Positions 25,001 to 37,790 of a stretch of DNA of 64,000 bases are shown here, piece after piece. Below the pieces are notes generated by a model. The model worked only from the letters and a program-made list of their open reading frames with translations, searched no databases and was not told where the DNA came from. Each line of letters begins with the position of its first letter. Position 1 is the stretch's first letter. Made by a program: the position numbers and the translations under genes. The stretch is from Paragordius varius (taxonomy: Eukaryota; Nematomorpha): positions 6,448,001 to 6,512,000 of the forward strand of contig OZ176050.1 in assembly GCA_964247055.1 (NCBI GenBank), given 5' to 3'.

Positions 25001-28000
25001 CAGTCAAAGGCACATTAAAATTCTTAGCTACTCCCTGTTTTTCTTCGATTGTCATTGTTGTTGTAACTATTGGATTCTCTCTCGTTATCTTGATGGTTGA
25101 TGGTGGAACGAATATGGGTGCATTAGGATTCAATTTAGACGATTTTAATATGTTTTGAGCTTGTTCCTTAATGACATTTTTGCTTGGTATTAACACGTCT
25201 GCGTTCGTTGTCACTATAATGGTTGTGACTGCTGTCATATTTGGGCCATTCGCATCATTAATTGCTTGTGGTGTCGTAAATAATCCCAAGTTATCAGAAC
25301 TAAGTGAATTGCTCGCGTAAGTTGTAGGCGTGCCATGTTGAACCATAATAGGCATATCAACAAAATTTGCATTCGTACTATAAGCCATGGGATTCATTTG
25401 CATAGGGACTGTAACCATAATCTTTGCAGCAGAAGCAGTAAGGGGAGAGGAGCGCGGAGATTTGAGATCAACGTTATAAACAGTGGTCGGACGTTTTCGA
25501 TTGTCCTATAATTATATATTAATGTAGGTAAACGCTATATAACCATTAAGCTGTGACACAAAAATCAAGAATCATAATAAAAATGTAACAGTTATCGTAG
25601 TTGACCTTTCAAGTAAGTTGCAATTAGCATTTTTTATCATTAATTCATAAATTTAAAAACTGTGATATTCCCTAAAAATTATTGGGGAAAACTTCGGATG
25701 ATATCATTTCCTATTACATCCGTGTAAATAAAATAGGGCGTCGTATTTGTGTATTGGGTAAAACATTGGATATTGTGTTACAAATAAATATTTTTGTATA
25801 CAAGTAATCTTAGTTCCTATGTATATACAGAAAATTATATTGTTATTTTTTAAAATTAAACTTCGCATAATAACACTTTTCTATAAACCTATAAAAACTG
25901 AAATTATCATGCATATTATTATTGGGTAAAATTAAAAAAATTTTACATTTTAAGATTATCGATTTTTAAAATATATTATCGCTTGAAATTGTTTAAAATT
26001 CTTTACTTCAGTGGGGGAAAACTTGTATGGAGGTTTAAAGTGTTTGCCTGCTTGAGCCATGACATAATCATAGGGTTTACGAAAATTGGTTGTGCTTACA
26101 ACAGTTATCGAATGCCTTGAATTTCTACCGTAATGATTGTTAACTGTCCCTATATAAAATTATATATTAGTGTAAAAATATTATTAATAGGAAAAGCATA
26201 CTTATACTTATCTTAGTACTAAATCTCATGCAAGAATAAAATTAACATTTTAATGAATTTTAAATTTTTGATGGATAAGTATGAAATAGCTTTTTCTCGC
26301 TTTATAACTTTATCTATAAATAATGAATGTAGAATGTTGGCCTTAGAGAAATTTTCCCCAAAAAAGGCATTTATAATCCAGGAATACGTATCTGATTTAG
26401 CGGAGATCATCGAGGCATTTTTTCAATTATTCCTTAAGTTCAAACCATCCTGTGTAAAACTAGCGGTTTTTGAAAAACACTTTGTCTCAAAAAAACTCTT
26501 TATAGCATTTTTTTGGAAAATGTAAGAGACCATATCTTATATATAGTTTAAGGCACTGATAAAATATTTAAAAAGTTTCAAATAATACCGACCAAAAAAT
26601 TCAATAAATAATTCAGGACCATTAAAGGACTCTTAGGCTGTTAGTTCCTATGATCCAAGGTTTCTATTTATGAAGATAATTATTTAACCCACCCCCCCTC
26701 CCGTACACAATCCTATGTAAAATAGACTCTACAATAGCATGATTTTGGAAGCATATTATGGTAAATGGGGGCCTCGTAATTCAATTATGGCAATTTTGCG
26801 CTGATCCGGTTATATCTTATGATTTTTTACTGTGAATACGCTCACATTTAGTAAAATATTGGAAGGTGTGCGAGAGTTATTTAAAAATATATCTGAGGGT
26901 TTAGATATTGAATGCAAATAAATTAAATACCGAATTTCGTAATATAATGTCTAAAACATTAAAATAACGGACAATTTAAGATATTTATGATCATTTTGGA
27001 CTATTATTTTGTTTTGTACCTTTTTATCTTTAATTGATTGGATAAAATTAATTTATTAGCCCGATTCACATCCTTTGGACTGTTAATTAACCCTTTTAAC
27101 GTCTTTAGTTTCTAAAAATTTAAGCTAAAGCCGATTTTAGGAAAAAAAATGCAAATAAACCTGAATTTTCTCCAGATTGAAAATTATTATGATTATATAT
27201 TGTTGAGGAGATTGAGGAAGGAGGCGTTCCGGAAGACATGACTTTCATGGGTCTTGATTCTAAATGTATACGGAAATTTTAATAAATAAGGTGCAATATT
27301 TTGCAACTACTTTCATTCTTCAAAATTAATAAGAAATTATTTTTCGTTAAATAGTAATAATTCAAAGAATTAATATAATAAAATATCCGTTAAAAACATA
27401 TTGAAACACACTCAAACTTTTTTTTGTGAGTAAACACTAAAGCTATAATTAAGATGTTAGTTAGATGTATCAATATGCCCCAAAGTATTATCGGTTTTGG
27501 TATGTTAACATTAATTAAAATCAGGATCGTTTTTAGTGTAAAGGTGCCAAATTTTTTGCATCAGCCGGTTCCAAATAAACATTAAAAATATTGATTAATG
27601 TTAGTAAATGGTTTTAATTTTGGCATTATACACACCTACAAATAAAAAACGACATTGCAAACATATACTACTAAAATTAAAATAAGGTTAGCTTATCAAA
27701 AAACCAAATTTATGAACCGTTGGAACCACGGGCGTCCAACACAGATATTTGGCGGGCTGCTTTGATATTTTTTTATTTATTTACTTTAAGCTTAATGTTA
27801 GATAATACATCTTCTGAATAATCGTAAATTTTTGATCGAAATCCACTTCATTATTTTTTAACATTTTTTAACATTTTTTAAAACACTTTTGCGTACCGAA
27901 CATAGGGTGTTGAACACCCCTGATCAAACGCTCTATTTGCACATTTGATTAAAAAATTATTTCTGATTTAATCCCCTAAAAATAAATTAAATAATTGATT

Positions 28001-29309
28001 TTGATTAATAATTAGTATTTTTATGTAATATAAATTTGTTATACTCACTGGCAGAAAAATATATTTGTTTTGAGAAATATTTGATAAATTTTTATTTATA
28101 AACCGATTTTTAAAAGAGTATATTTTTTAATTTAAACAAACTATATAAATTTTTTAAAACGGAGTCAAAAGTTAAAAGAAATACCCGTTACAGCCATTTT
28201 TATATTATTTTTTATGGTCTAATTTGCACAGAATGTTTTATTAATTTCAGGCTAAAATTTTTTGTTGAAATGTGTAATTCTGAATTTCTATTATACCGAT
28301 TAAAAAAATAATCCAATATGTCAAAAAACCTTATTAAATATATATATTTTAGACTCTAGCGAATAATTTTAAAAAATTTCTGAAAAAATGACTAGATAGA
28401 AAAAAGTTAACTATATTTTCTGTCGTTGTATCCAATTGATCCAGAACCACGATAAGTTTTATAGGTACTTAAGCCTGCATTTTTCGACGCATAACGATCC
28501 GATGATGGATAATAAAACGATTTATCATTGTTCATTTTAGAGCTTATGATTGGGTCTGTGGCATTTTTCTCCAATTCCCTTTCCTCATCATCATTTTCAA
28601 GAGCTATACTATATTGATAAGCCTTGTTGCCTTCAATTTCGGCGGCCAATCTACCGGCTTTGGCTTCCATATCTTTAAATTCGGGCGTATCCAATATTTC
28701 TAATTCAGTCGTATACTCCGATAACCTTTCCGAATAGGTCGATGTTAGTCCAAATTCTCGTTCATTAGTTTCAAACATATCCTTAACTTCCCAACCAACT
28801 TTACTGTCACGCTTTGTTTTGTCCGGTGTCAATAAATAATCATCCAAGGCATCATCCGGTACACCATTAATATTATCATCATCATTCCAAAGTGTTAAAT
28901 TTTTTTCTACGGGTTTTTTAGGCCCAGATATTTCTGAATCAATTTTAAATTTGGATTCTTCTCTAAATGCCATGCTTAAATCAATGTTAAGCGCGCTTAT
29001 AAATTCAATGTTAGATATATCATATTCACAAATTTCTTTTTTAGATTTAGAAATTATCATAACATTATAATCCGGGTTAGTAGATATAAATTGCCCCGAT
29101 ACCTTTTCACCATCTTTCATTTGTAATAAAACATGATGACCATGAAAATAAGCAAAATGTTTTAATAAAGTTCCCTTGCTGGTATATTTCAAAAGTGTTC
29201 GCTGGGCATTTTTGTTATCCGAAAGCTCTAAAGTTGATCTAAAATTATTTATCAAATATAACTTGTTTTTTAATACATCATTATATGAAATTTTTTCCTT
29301 AAAATGCAT
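19100..29309 (-). CDS. ATXN2: Ataxin-2 homologue (Lsm, LsmAD, PAM2), ten exons
   Basis: RNA-granule and translation regulator that binds poly(A)-binding protein. Exons in transcript order: 28412-29309, 27161-27259, 26007-26149, 24344-25505, 23293-24052, 22787-23024, 22068-22329, 21462-21587, 20760-20987, 19100-19797. All phases match, giving 1537 residues. An Lsm domain spans about 45-113 (HHVLLQMKDGEKVSGQF). The LsmAD domain spans about 170-245 (GWEVKDMFETNEREFGLTST, RLAAEIEG, IALENDDEE). A PAM2 motif LNPNAPIFVPP lies near residues 505-515. The remainder is low-complexity, rich in Asn, Ser, Thr, Pro and Met, with a polyproline exon (residues PPPPPLPF) and short glutamine and alanine runs. 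That fits the disordered, condensate-forming region of the family. The start is the first ATG of exon 1, and the Lsm domain follows after about 45 residues. Two TA-type MITEs sit in introns 7 and 9, and a hAT MITE in intron 1. Confidence 0.93.
19843..20132. mobile_element. MITE copy B with expanded subterminal repeats
   Basis: The ends are CCATTTACAGTTCAAATTCA and its inverse, flanked by TATA on both sides. The right subterminal part (20025-20125) holds five tandem units of about 21 bases built on GGGTGAATTTGAATTGTTTAA. The left has two or three inverse units. It lies in the last intron of the ataxin-2 gene. Confidence 0.9.
21336..21389 (-). other. Possible cassette exon of the ataxin-2 gene
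   Basis: Downstream of exon 8, an acceptor TTTTATAG is followed by a 54-base open stretch. It ends with TCAG/GTGCATTT, the same donor sequence as exon 8 itself. It is phase 1 at both ends, so inclusion would add 18 residues without shifting frame. The frame is open right through from exon 8, so a retained 126-base extension is also possible. Use of either is inference. Confidence 0.35.
21652..21903. mobile_element. MITE copy C
   Basis: The left end is CCATTTACAATTCAAACAGA and the right end reads GGGTGAATTTGAATTGTTCA followed by GTAAATGG, with TA on both flanks. It is a more diverged member of the family of copies A and B, in intron 7 of the ataxin-2 gene. Confidence 0.85.
27727..27922. mobile_element. 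Non-autonomous hAT-like MITE in ataxin-2 intron 1
   Basis: The left end CACGGGCGTCCAACAC and the right end GTGTTGAACACCCCTG are imperfect inverses of the CAGGGGTGTCCAAC type. A GGCGGGCTGC block follows the left end. Length is 196 bases, so it is internally deleted relative to the 292-293 base copies. No clean target duplication was found. Confidence 0.6.
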
Positions 29310-29787
29310 TAGCTTTCGAAAAATAAATAGAAAAGTATGATATAGATAAACAAGCTAGTTTTGGAACAGGTGTTTAATATTTAGATTCGTAAATTTAGAT
29401 TATTTTTTAAGGTTTATATTTTAAATTTTTATCCTGGATGAAAAGATAAATTATAGACTACTTTTTAGGATTTTTTACTATAATTTGGAATATTAAATAA
29501 TTGTTTTGATATAAAAATATGATAAAAAAGGTACCTCCTGATCTTGTCATAAATAATGCTTTTCATAGCCAATTATGAAAGTGAGTCTAGTTCTAAATGA
29601 CTCGTTTTGTTATACAAACGGTTCTCATATATAACAATCTGAAATCTATAAGCGTCGTGTGACAATTACACATATTTGCGAAGCGGTTTAATAATACAAA
29701 AGTGTATGTTAAATTTGAATAATATTATTTTTAGTAGTTTACCCCATCAGATACCTTAAAAAGTATATAGATTATCGGGCCAATTCA

Positions 29788-30347
29788 ACTTCAATTAAAA
29801 TTGGGGTATTTACATACCCCAGACTAAATTTGAGTTAGGATTTTTATAAAACTACTGAAGGAAACGGTCCCAATTTAAATTTATGCTTCCATCCTAATAA
29901 AAATTATATAAATATGCCAAAATATCTAAATAAAATTTTGTTTTGAAAAAAATGTTCCATGTCAAAATACTTCGACGCCATTTTTATTTTACAAAATTTT
30001 TGCAAAATATCGTCTTCATTTAATTTTAAGCTAATTTTTTATTTAAATTACATCTAACATTGATAGAAAAAGAAAACCTCTTTATTTTGTATTATTTTTT
30101 AATTTTACCATTGCACATATGTCACGTTGACTAAATTTTATCTTTCGGTTTTAGCTTAAAATATGTAATATCAAGTATTTTTGAATAATTTTTATATATT
30201 CGGTTAATTAATGTTTTATAAGGCCAAATGGTTTTGATTCCTTCCATATTTTTAAAAGAATTCAATTTTAAACAGGCGTGGGGTATTTAACAACCCCAAT
30301 TTGAATCGAAGGACTAAAATGAATGTGTTGTATCCAAGTCTTAAAAA
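29788..30347. mobile_element. TIR element family 2, copy 1
   Basis: Aligns end to end with 39355-39903, sharing ACTACTGAAG, ACGGTCCCAATTTAAATTT and TTTTACAAAATTTTTGCAAA. The ends are inverse: a left ATTGGGGTAT block against a right CCCCAATTTGAATCGAAGGA. Each end also contains a small hairpin, GGGGTAT paired with ATACCCC on the left. Non-coding. Confidence 0.85.
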
Positions 30348-30400
30348 TATGCATCTTTTAATCTTTTGCCCATGATTCAATTTTTTTAAAAAAAACAAAT

Positions 30401-30730
30401 CTTGACAAAATGATAAATACGGAAAACAAAATAATTAAAGCTTGCTGTCCTGACTACAATATTCATCTTAAACACAAAAATGACACAGTAGAAAAGTTTA
30501 TACAAAGAAGCAGGCTTAAATACTTGGGTCACATTGAAAGAAGACAAACCGACCACCCACTCCAAACCATTTAACACATTCAACCCTTTGGAAACAACCG
30601 CAAAGGGCGCCCAACACATTCCTGGAGCGACAACATTAAAAATGACATAAAAATACTAAACCTCGAAATTACCAAATGTCTAGATAAAGACCTTTGGAAT
30701 AAGACCGTTCACGTAAATCTTCAAACATGA
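30401..30730 (+). mobile_element. LINE fragment: C-terminal end of a reverse transcriptase
   Basis: A 110-codon frame with one in-frame TAA near codon 54 contains RLKYLGHIERRQ and NRKGRPTHSWSDNIKND. These match the typical post-thumb region of LINE reverse transcriptases (R-LRWxGHxxR, GRPxxxW). It resembles the same region of the LINE at 45016 but is clearly a different subfamily. The 5' part is absent, as expected for a truncated insertion. Confidence 0.75.
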
Positions 30731-31372
30731 AGTCAAAAAGCTATCAGGTATCAGTATCAAGTAAAAAAACCTCATTCAAACTTTTGTGCTATTTTTTCTT
30801 TAAAAATTACTAAAAAGCTTTCATATTATATTTTATCAGAAAAGTTAATATATTTTATAGATTTCAAAACCATTTAATTGTTTCAATCGAATATAAGGCT
30901 ATATAATTTAGTCCATAAGTCATAACACTGCCAAAAATATGGCCTTTTTATAAAAAAACAATGTTGGGTAATTACTTTATACGAAAACTTTATTGATGTA
31001 GTTTTATACCCAATTGGGGAAAATTTATAAATCTTTCTGCTTTTTAGGCCGACGATATAAATAAAATTTGATGTAAAGTTGTAAAACATCTCAAACTTTT
31101 TCCTGCCATTTTTGTCTTTATTTTTAAACCAACACGCAAATAATTGTATATATTATGGTAAAAAATAATAATAATTAACAATGAAAATCTTTTAGATTAC
31201 AATTTACTAGTAAAATGATATTTGATTTTAATATCGGATGTTTGTTTCAATCGTGTTTCGGAGCTATCTGAATTTGGGACTCTCCAACTGTAATATTCTA
31301 AGTTTTTTACTTAATCCAAGAAAAGAGGGTGCCGAAAAGTTTTAAACAAAACGATTTTCAAAATAATTGTAT

Positions 31373-31807
31373 ACTTTAAGCTCTGGGGTCAAAAACTACC
31401 ATAAAATGCGATCACGCATAAAAAGTTAAAAATGCAAATAAGTGTCAAAAACATTTTATTGCAAGTTTGAGCTCTGTACTAAAAAACTAACCGGGAACGA
31501 ATCTTCTGCAAAATAAACGGAAACGCTAAAGATGTTTTAATTTAAATTGCGGTAATTTTAATTATGTAGATAAAATATGTTATTTCCCTTAGTCTTTTTA
31601 TTCGGATTTCAGCATGTTTCTACTAAGTTTTCCGGAAAATATTTGCTAATAAAGATGATATTCCGTCAAATTTAAAATATGTATATTAATTAAAAAATTA
31701 ATAATAATAACATATTTTTTCCCCCATTTTTCCATTTTTCATAAATATTACATTTTCATTTTTTTGTGCACGATGACATTTGAAATATTTACCCCAGAGC
31801 TTAAAGT
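31373..31807. mobile_element. TIR element with 17-bp perfect ends
   Basis: ACTTTAAGCTCTGGGGT at the left is exactly inverted as ACCCCAGAGCTTAAAGT at the right. The interior is AT-rich and non-coding. No convincing target duplication or second copy was seen in this window. Confidence 0.75.
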
Positions 31808-32794
31808 CTTTAACAAATTTTTGTGTTGAAAGTTAGTTAAAATCTAATTATCAAACCCTGTTCTCCATTAAAGAAACATTTAATATTCTTTCCTTTTATA
31901 GTGACGAATAGGGATAGGTTCACCATAAGTCTACAAGGACTAACTCAAAGGTGTAAGGACACTTTTGGAGTGCAAATGGTTATATAGCAATTTAGAATTG
32001 CATTTAAGCAAAAATAAATTGATATAATCAGAAATAAACCTAAAACTTTATATTAATAATAAATTTTGGCTGAAATGTAAGTTATGTTTGAATTTTTGAA
32101 CTATGTGGAATGTAAAATTCACATAAAAATATATTATTTTTGAAAACAGTGTCTCAGTATAGTTTTTAATTCCATATTTATCTGTGGTATATAACAATAT
32201 TTGATCCTTCTGGATCATAGTGCTCATACTTAATAATAATAAAAAGCTCTTATTTAATACTTGTAGAGCGCTTGAAGCATGAGACAACCTACATCCTTTA
32301 CTTGGTAAGCCAGCTTTTTGGATTAACTAATAAAAAATATTTGATCCTAAAACTTTCCGGAAACTCAAATTTTATTGATATTTTTATTTAAATTTTAATA
32401 TTTGAATTTTTAATATTATATTGTGGGGACAGGTATATTTCAAGTGTGTTGGGGTCAGTCGACCTTGCCATATTTCTAGTATTTTATGAAAAAGGAGCAT
32501 ATAATATTTCTTGCTTAAGGTGAAGATAAGCTGTGTATGATTCAATAGAAGAATCAACTGTTATTTTTCTAAGAAGGGAGGGATATGGTTGTATAAGGGG
32601 TGTCTTGCAGGCGGCCTTCCGAGTTTTGTACACCCCATGTAAATTAATCAAAATATGCATTTCCATAATTTCCTATGCTATTCACAATGACATTCGAATC
32701 TGACTACTATTAAAATTTTGTCAACGAAGTCACAAAAATTGGTGTAATATATAGTGGAAACATAAAATATATATTAATTTTCGTAAATTTCTCG

Positions 32795-32865
32795 AATACC
32801 GACCGCCCGCCAATTTTTTTAGTCGAAAATATTGCCCGCGATCCGATTTGTGTTAGACGCCCGTG
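32795..32865. mobile_element. Terminal fragment of a hAT-like MITE
   Basis: Ends GTGTTAGACGCCCGTG after a GCCCGCGATCC block, the inverse of the CACGGGCGTCCAACAC end seen at 27727. A possible left end, GGGGTGTCTTGC followed by GGCGGCC, lies near 32600, which would give a copy of about 270 bases. No target duplication was found. Confidence 0.5.
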
Positions 32866-32964
32866 GTTTAAATAATCGTTAGAAAAGTGTAATTATCTAG
32901 AAATCTGTGTTATATGCAAGTTAATACTAAAAAATATAACAATCAATAGATGAAATTAAATTAG

Positions 32965-35900
32965 TTTACCCTATGTGTAAAAATAATAAAGAATGTTTTC
33001 ACATTATTAATACTTTTTGTTCTGTATTCGGCCATTGCCAATGTAAGTTAGGATATGAATGGAATCGAAATCACACATCTTGTCAAGGTATATATATATA
33101 TAGATTGATATTTTATTTAATCTACTCCATTTTTTGGAGGAGTTTTTAATATTTTAAGTTATTTAAATGAAATACCGTCCGTTCTTTTCACAAACAAAAA
33201 TACTTATTTTACTTTACGCATGATTGTGATTTAATCAAAATGATGTTTAAAAAAAGTTGTGCAATAATCGGAAAGAATTAACCAACTCTTCGTTTTATTA
33301 TCCGTGTTGTCATCCTGAAATGTTAAATTTAATTTATTACCAACATTAAAGCACTTCTATTAAATGATATAGAGAGGGTGTTACAAGAGTGGTTCTACTC
33401 GATAGAAAATTTTGAAAAGCGCCGAATAATTTTGATTTTAAAGGCAAATACCCAGGGATATAGTATATTACGTTTTCTTCGAGCATTTATAAATATTTTT
33501 TTTTTAGAATAGAGAATTTGAATAAGCCTAAAAAAATTCTATTAAAATCTTTTTGGATCGAGGGGAGAACCAGAACATAGAAGATATTTTGAAAAGTAAC
33601 TCTAGTAAGATCTGTGCATCTATGGGGTTCTGTATTATTGGTCTGGTTTATATGGGCAGTTTTTACATAGGGAGTATCAGGTTATACTCAGCGCTATTTT
33701 AATGTAAGCTCGGTATTCGCATTTGGAAATATTGGACCATGATTTATAGTTCCATTTGTTTACAACAATTGCTTTAAAAATATTTGAAACTTATTTTCTA
33801 TAAAAAAAACCTTTTCCACTAGGGTAGGGGTAAACACAAGGGATAATATCAAAAAATGCTCCGAGTATGATCGTCATCCAAAAATAAATAAAATATGTCT
33901 GTTATATGATTTAAACGCTACATGCTCCCGAAAAACCTAAAAGCCAACATCATAATATTCATTATTGTATAGAATATAAAATGTTAAAAACGAAATTATT
34001 TTTAATATTTTTCATATAAATTAATTACATCGAACGGACGCATATATTGAAAAACACCGGAAGACCGAATTTTAAAGATTATTACTTTTAACAAAAACCT
34101 CGTTAGATCGTAAACAATTCTGATTTAACCAACCTTAGTTTATATCAGAAAAGGAACCTGTTTCAATGTATTGGTCATAAATTTTGATATAACATCGAAA
34201 CGTACGTGTAAGATATCCTTTATAACATCTTTTCCGGACATTTATTATATATATTAACTGTCGTTTAACAGGGCTATACTCCTCGAGACATTCGGAACAA
34301 AACTGTTGAAAAAATATTTAGGTAATTATGATTATAATTATATTTATTAAGCACACACTCATTTGTTCTCCCACCAAATAACACTAATAAATTATATTTG
34401 AAGGTGTATTTAGAGCTCTACAATCTTTTAATAGCTATGTTTTAATGACAATTATATTTCGAATAATATCTATAAAGCATCTTTTTTACATTTCTTTAAA
34501 TATATAATTTATGGAATTAATTTTAAATAAATAAAAGTTATTTATAGTTTCAAAAAAGATTTGTACAAATATGCTCGTAAATTTAATTGAATATTGTGTT
34601 ATATCGAGAAAATGAATAAATTATTCATCCGTTTCGTTTAAAGACAGATTCATGACATTTAGGTAAAAAGATTGATCTTAGGAACCGGTATTAAAACATG
34701 TTTTCCACCCAAATAGGGATTCGTAATCAAATTGAATTACATTTACTTTATAAAGAGGACCTGTGAATTTCTAAAGCTGTACCTATTCCAATAACTCTGT
34801 TCTATTTATTTTAGCAAAATAATAGATTTTTATTTGTGTCATTTAGATACTAATGATTGCCTCTCATCGAAAACTAATAATTGTGATCAACATGCAATAT
34901 GTATAAACCAATTACCAGGTTATACGTGTAAATGCTATGAAGGTTATTATGGATCCGGATACAAAAATAATTGTCATAGTATAACCTACTTTTAATTTGT
35001 TTTTTAACCGTTGCATTTCCACTATGTTTTGAAACTTTTGAGTTTACCTAAAATTAAAGATTTATTTATTTTCTGATTATCTGATATGGTAATTATTCGT
35101 CCTTTATGGTATTATCTAATTTATGAATGCATACAACACCGAGACCTCTTTCAATAAGAACAGTTAAAACACTTGTGCGTATTTTGTTATTTAAACTATA
35201 AAATAGGATAAAGTTATTTTTATGTGTTAAAATGTAAGATTTAAATTTTTAATTTATGTCAGTTTTTTCCCCTATTAGATACGAATATAACATCAATTTC
35301 CAAAATTTTCGATACATGGTAGTTTCTTTTTCAATGGATTAACAAAAATTAAAAGAAAATAATAATCATAAAATATAATTAAAACAAAATTTGAACAAAA
35401 TTTATAAATTTTGATAAACACAAAAAATGTAAAGTGTGATGTCCATGTGGTTTCCTTTATTGTTTTTTTCTTGGAGTGGTAAATATTTATCTGTTCTTTT
35501 TAAGAAGTCTTTAGTAACCTTGTTAAGTTCTTTTCTTTCATCTGTTGATAAGGTGATACTGTTTGAACGGATGAAACAAGCCTCCAAAATTAACCTGTCG
35601 GATTTGTCGGCTTGTGCTAAAATGGATGCTGGGGCAAAGGTTGGCCTGTGTTCTTGCAATGGTCGTAGAGGGCCGAACCTTATCTATTGTGCTCTTTCTC
35701 TAACTTAAAGGGCGTTTAAATTGTCCAATATAGTGCGCTGGACAATCATTACATTTTTTATGGTACACCGTACATCCGTTTTTAGGTTCTCAGCGTGGTC
35801 TTAACAAACTCAAAAATTCTTTGGTGGTTTGTAATAAACACGCACATCTTTTTGTTATAATTCTGTCAATTTTTAAGCCGACAAATTATCCGACAGGTTA

Positions 35901-37758
35901 ATTTAAGAGGCTTGTTTCATCCATTCAAATAGTATCCACATTATCAGAAGAGAGGAGAGAACAGAATTTAACAAGGTCACTATTGTCTTCTTAAAAGGAG
36001 CAGATTATTTTAAAATATTTACCAATCCAAGAAAAAAAATAAAGAGAAACCACGTGGACATCACACTTTACATTTTTTATTTTTATCATAATTAATAATT
36101 ATTTTTCAAATTTTGTTTCAATTATAGTTTATCATTATTATTTTCTTTTTTTAGTTAATCTATTGAAAATACTGCTATGTATTGCAAATTTTGGATATAG
36201 TTCAATTTAATAAATTTTACAAGAATTCAAATTATTATTTTAACACAAAATATTCGTTCTCATTGTCAATATAAATACAATTTGTTTTATATTAAATTGA
36301 CTGAATAACTCTATACATAAACCAGACTGTAAGTTATTATCATTATCACACAAAAACGTTAGGCTGGCTAACATTACAGTTTAGTTTATAGTTAATTCAA
36401 ATGGATAAATTTTATACGGTATTTTCAATATAATTTAATTTTTAACTTAGCTAAAATATTATTTATTAGAAGAACAATTTCGTATTTTAAGTATATAAAA
36501 ATACTATTGAGATCGATTTCGTATTTGAGGGGGTTCGTTTAAAACTTTAAAATATTTTTTTACCGCCAGCCAAAAAAGTGAATTAACCTGTATATTTGAG
36601 TATGAATTTCATTATTAAAAATTGCAAATAACGCAATTGGTCCTACATTATGACCATAAATATTTAGTTTAATCCATGTTAGATATTTGTTGTTTATTTA
36701 TAGGTGTCATAACACTCGTTATAATAACAGTATCAATCATCTTATTATGTTTGTTTATATGCATATTATGCTTGTTGTTGATTTTGAAAAAAACAACTCA
36801 CAACACACGTGCCAAACGAAGTAATTTTTTATTTAATGTACCTATAAATTTTGAAACATCAATTTACAGTGTAGCTGTATATACATTCTCTCATAAATTA
36901 TTGCCAGGTAGCCACAAAGTTTATTGGCTTATTTAAGCCGATCATACTTTTTGCTGTAAATGCTATATCTCTCAATAATTATGTAAAGACTAAAAATATA
37001 TAATCGCCTGATGAAATTATTTTTTGAGTATATTTCACCCAATTGAATACAAAAATTTTTTTCAATTTGGCCCAAATAATATAAGGAGTAGACCCTACTT
37101 TTATGATCTTTATATAGTTATTAAGTGTGTCAAAATTTTAGTCATGGTTTTCTTATTTCGAATTTTTGGATAGGCATATCATCCGAGGTAACGATACCTT
37201 AAGGGACTTGAAAAACTGATTTTAAGTAGTCAGCTGTTTTGAAGAAATTGAAAATTGCAAAATAAAAATTTGTAAACTATTAATATAATTTTGTTTCAAA
37301 AAGGTTCTATATTTTCAATGTCAAACAATGAAAATGCAAAAAAAGCAGATTTTACCGAATAATAAATTTTAAACTGGCTGCTCAAATTATATATTATAAC
37401 CATATGATTAATCCGTTCGGTACCTATATTAAAAGTAGTGTTTTGAGGTCAAATTTAGAGTAAATAACACTTAAAAAAGGCTTCATAATTATATAAAATA
37501 AGTTTTAAAATGTGATTTTAAATAACATTTTTATATCTCCATCTCAGGTACCATTCGCATTTAGCACATGTTTCATATAAATAATTAACGTGGGAAAAAC
37601 TAAGCTTTTTTAACAAAATATTTAATTTAATTTTTTACATTTTAATGACCATAAAAAACACAAAATACAATAATGTAATATTCATTATATCTCAAAAAAT
37701 CTGCGCAATTTTATCGCTTGGTTCAAAAATACTAAAGCTTACACAATATTTATATTTA

Positions 37759-37790
<32 letters not shown>

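Larger units (their letters stand above)
29310..32964. other. Intergenic region of transposon debris
   Basis: Holds a TIR element (29788-30347), a LINE 3' fragment (30401-30730), a second TIR element (31373-31807) and a hAT end near 32865. Short open pieces near 31903-31978 and 32531-32638 could be upstream exons of the EGF gene. Their phases do not all join, and the second may be hAT-derived. The first 200-300 bases should include the ataxin-2 promoter. Confidence 0.5.

Noticed and set aside
26253-26525. 90-codon plus-strand frame in ataxin-2 intron 2
   Set aside because: Phe/Lys/Leu/Ile-rich, no recognisable domain and no splice partner. Treated as chance, although it is the longest such intronic frame.
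32531-32638. 35-codon island (VYDSIEESTVIFLRREGYG) as a SEA-like exon of the EGF gene
   Set aside because: Phase fits the EGF exon, but its end overlaps a possible hAT terminus (GGGGTGTCTTGC), so it was not included in the gene model.
35280-35318. Small exon between the second EGF and transmembrane exons
   Set aside because: Splice sites look plausible, but including it breaks the transmembrane frame, while skipping it keeps phase.
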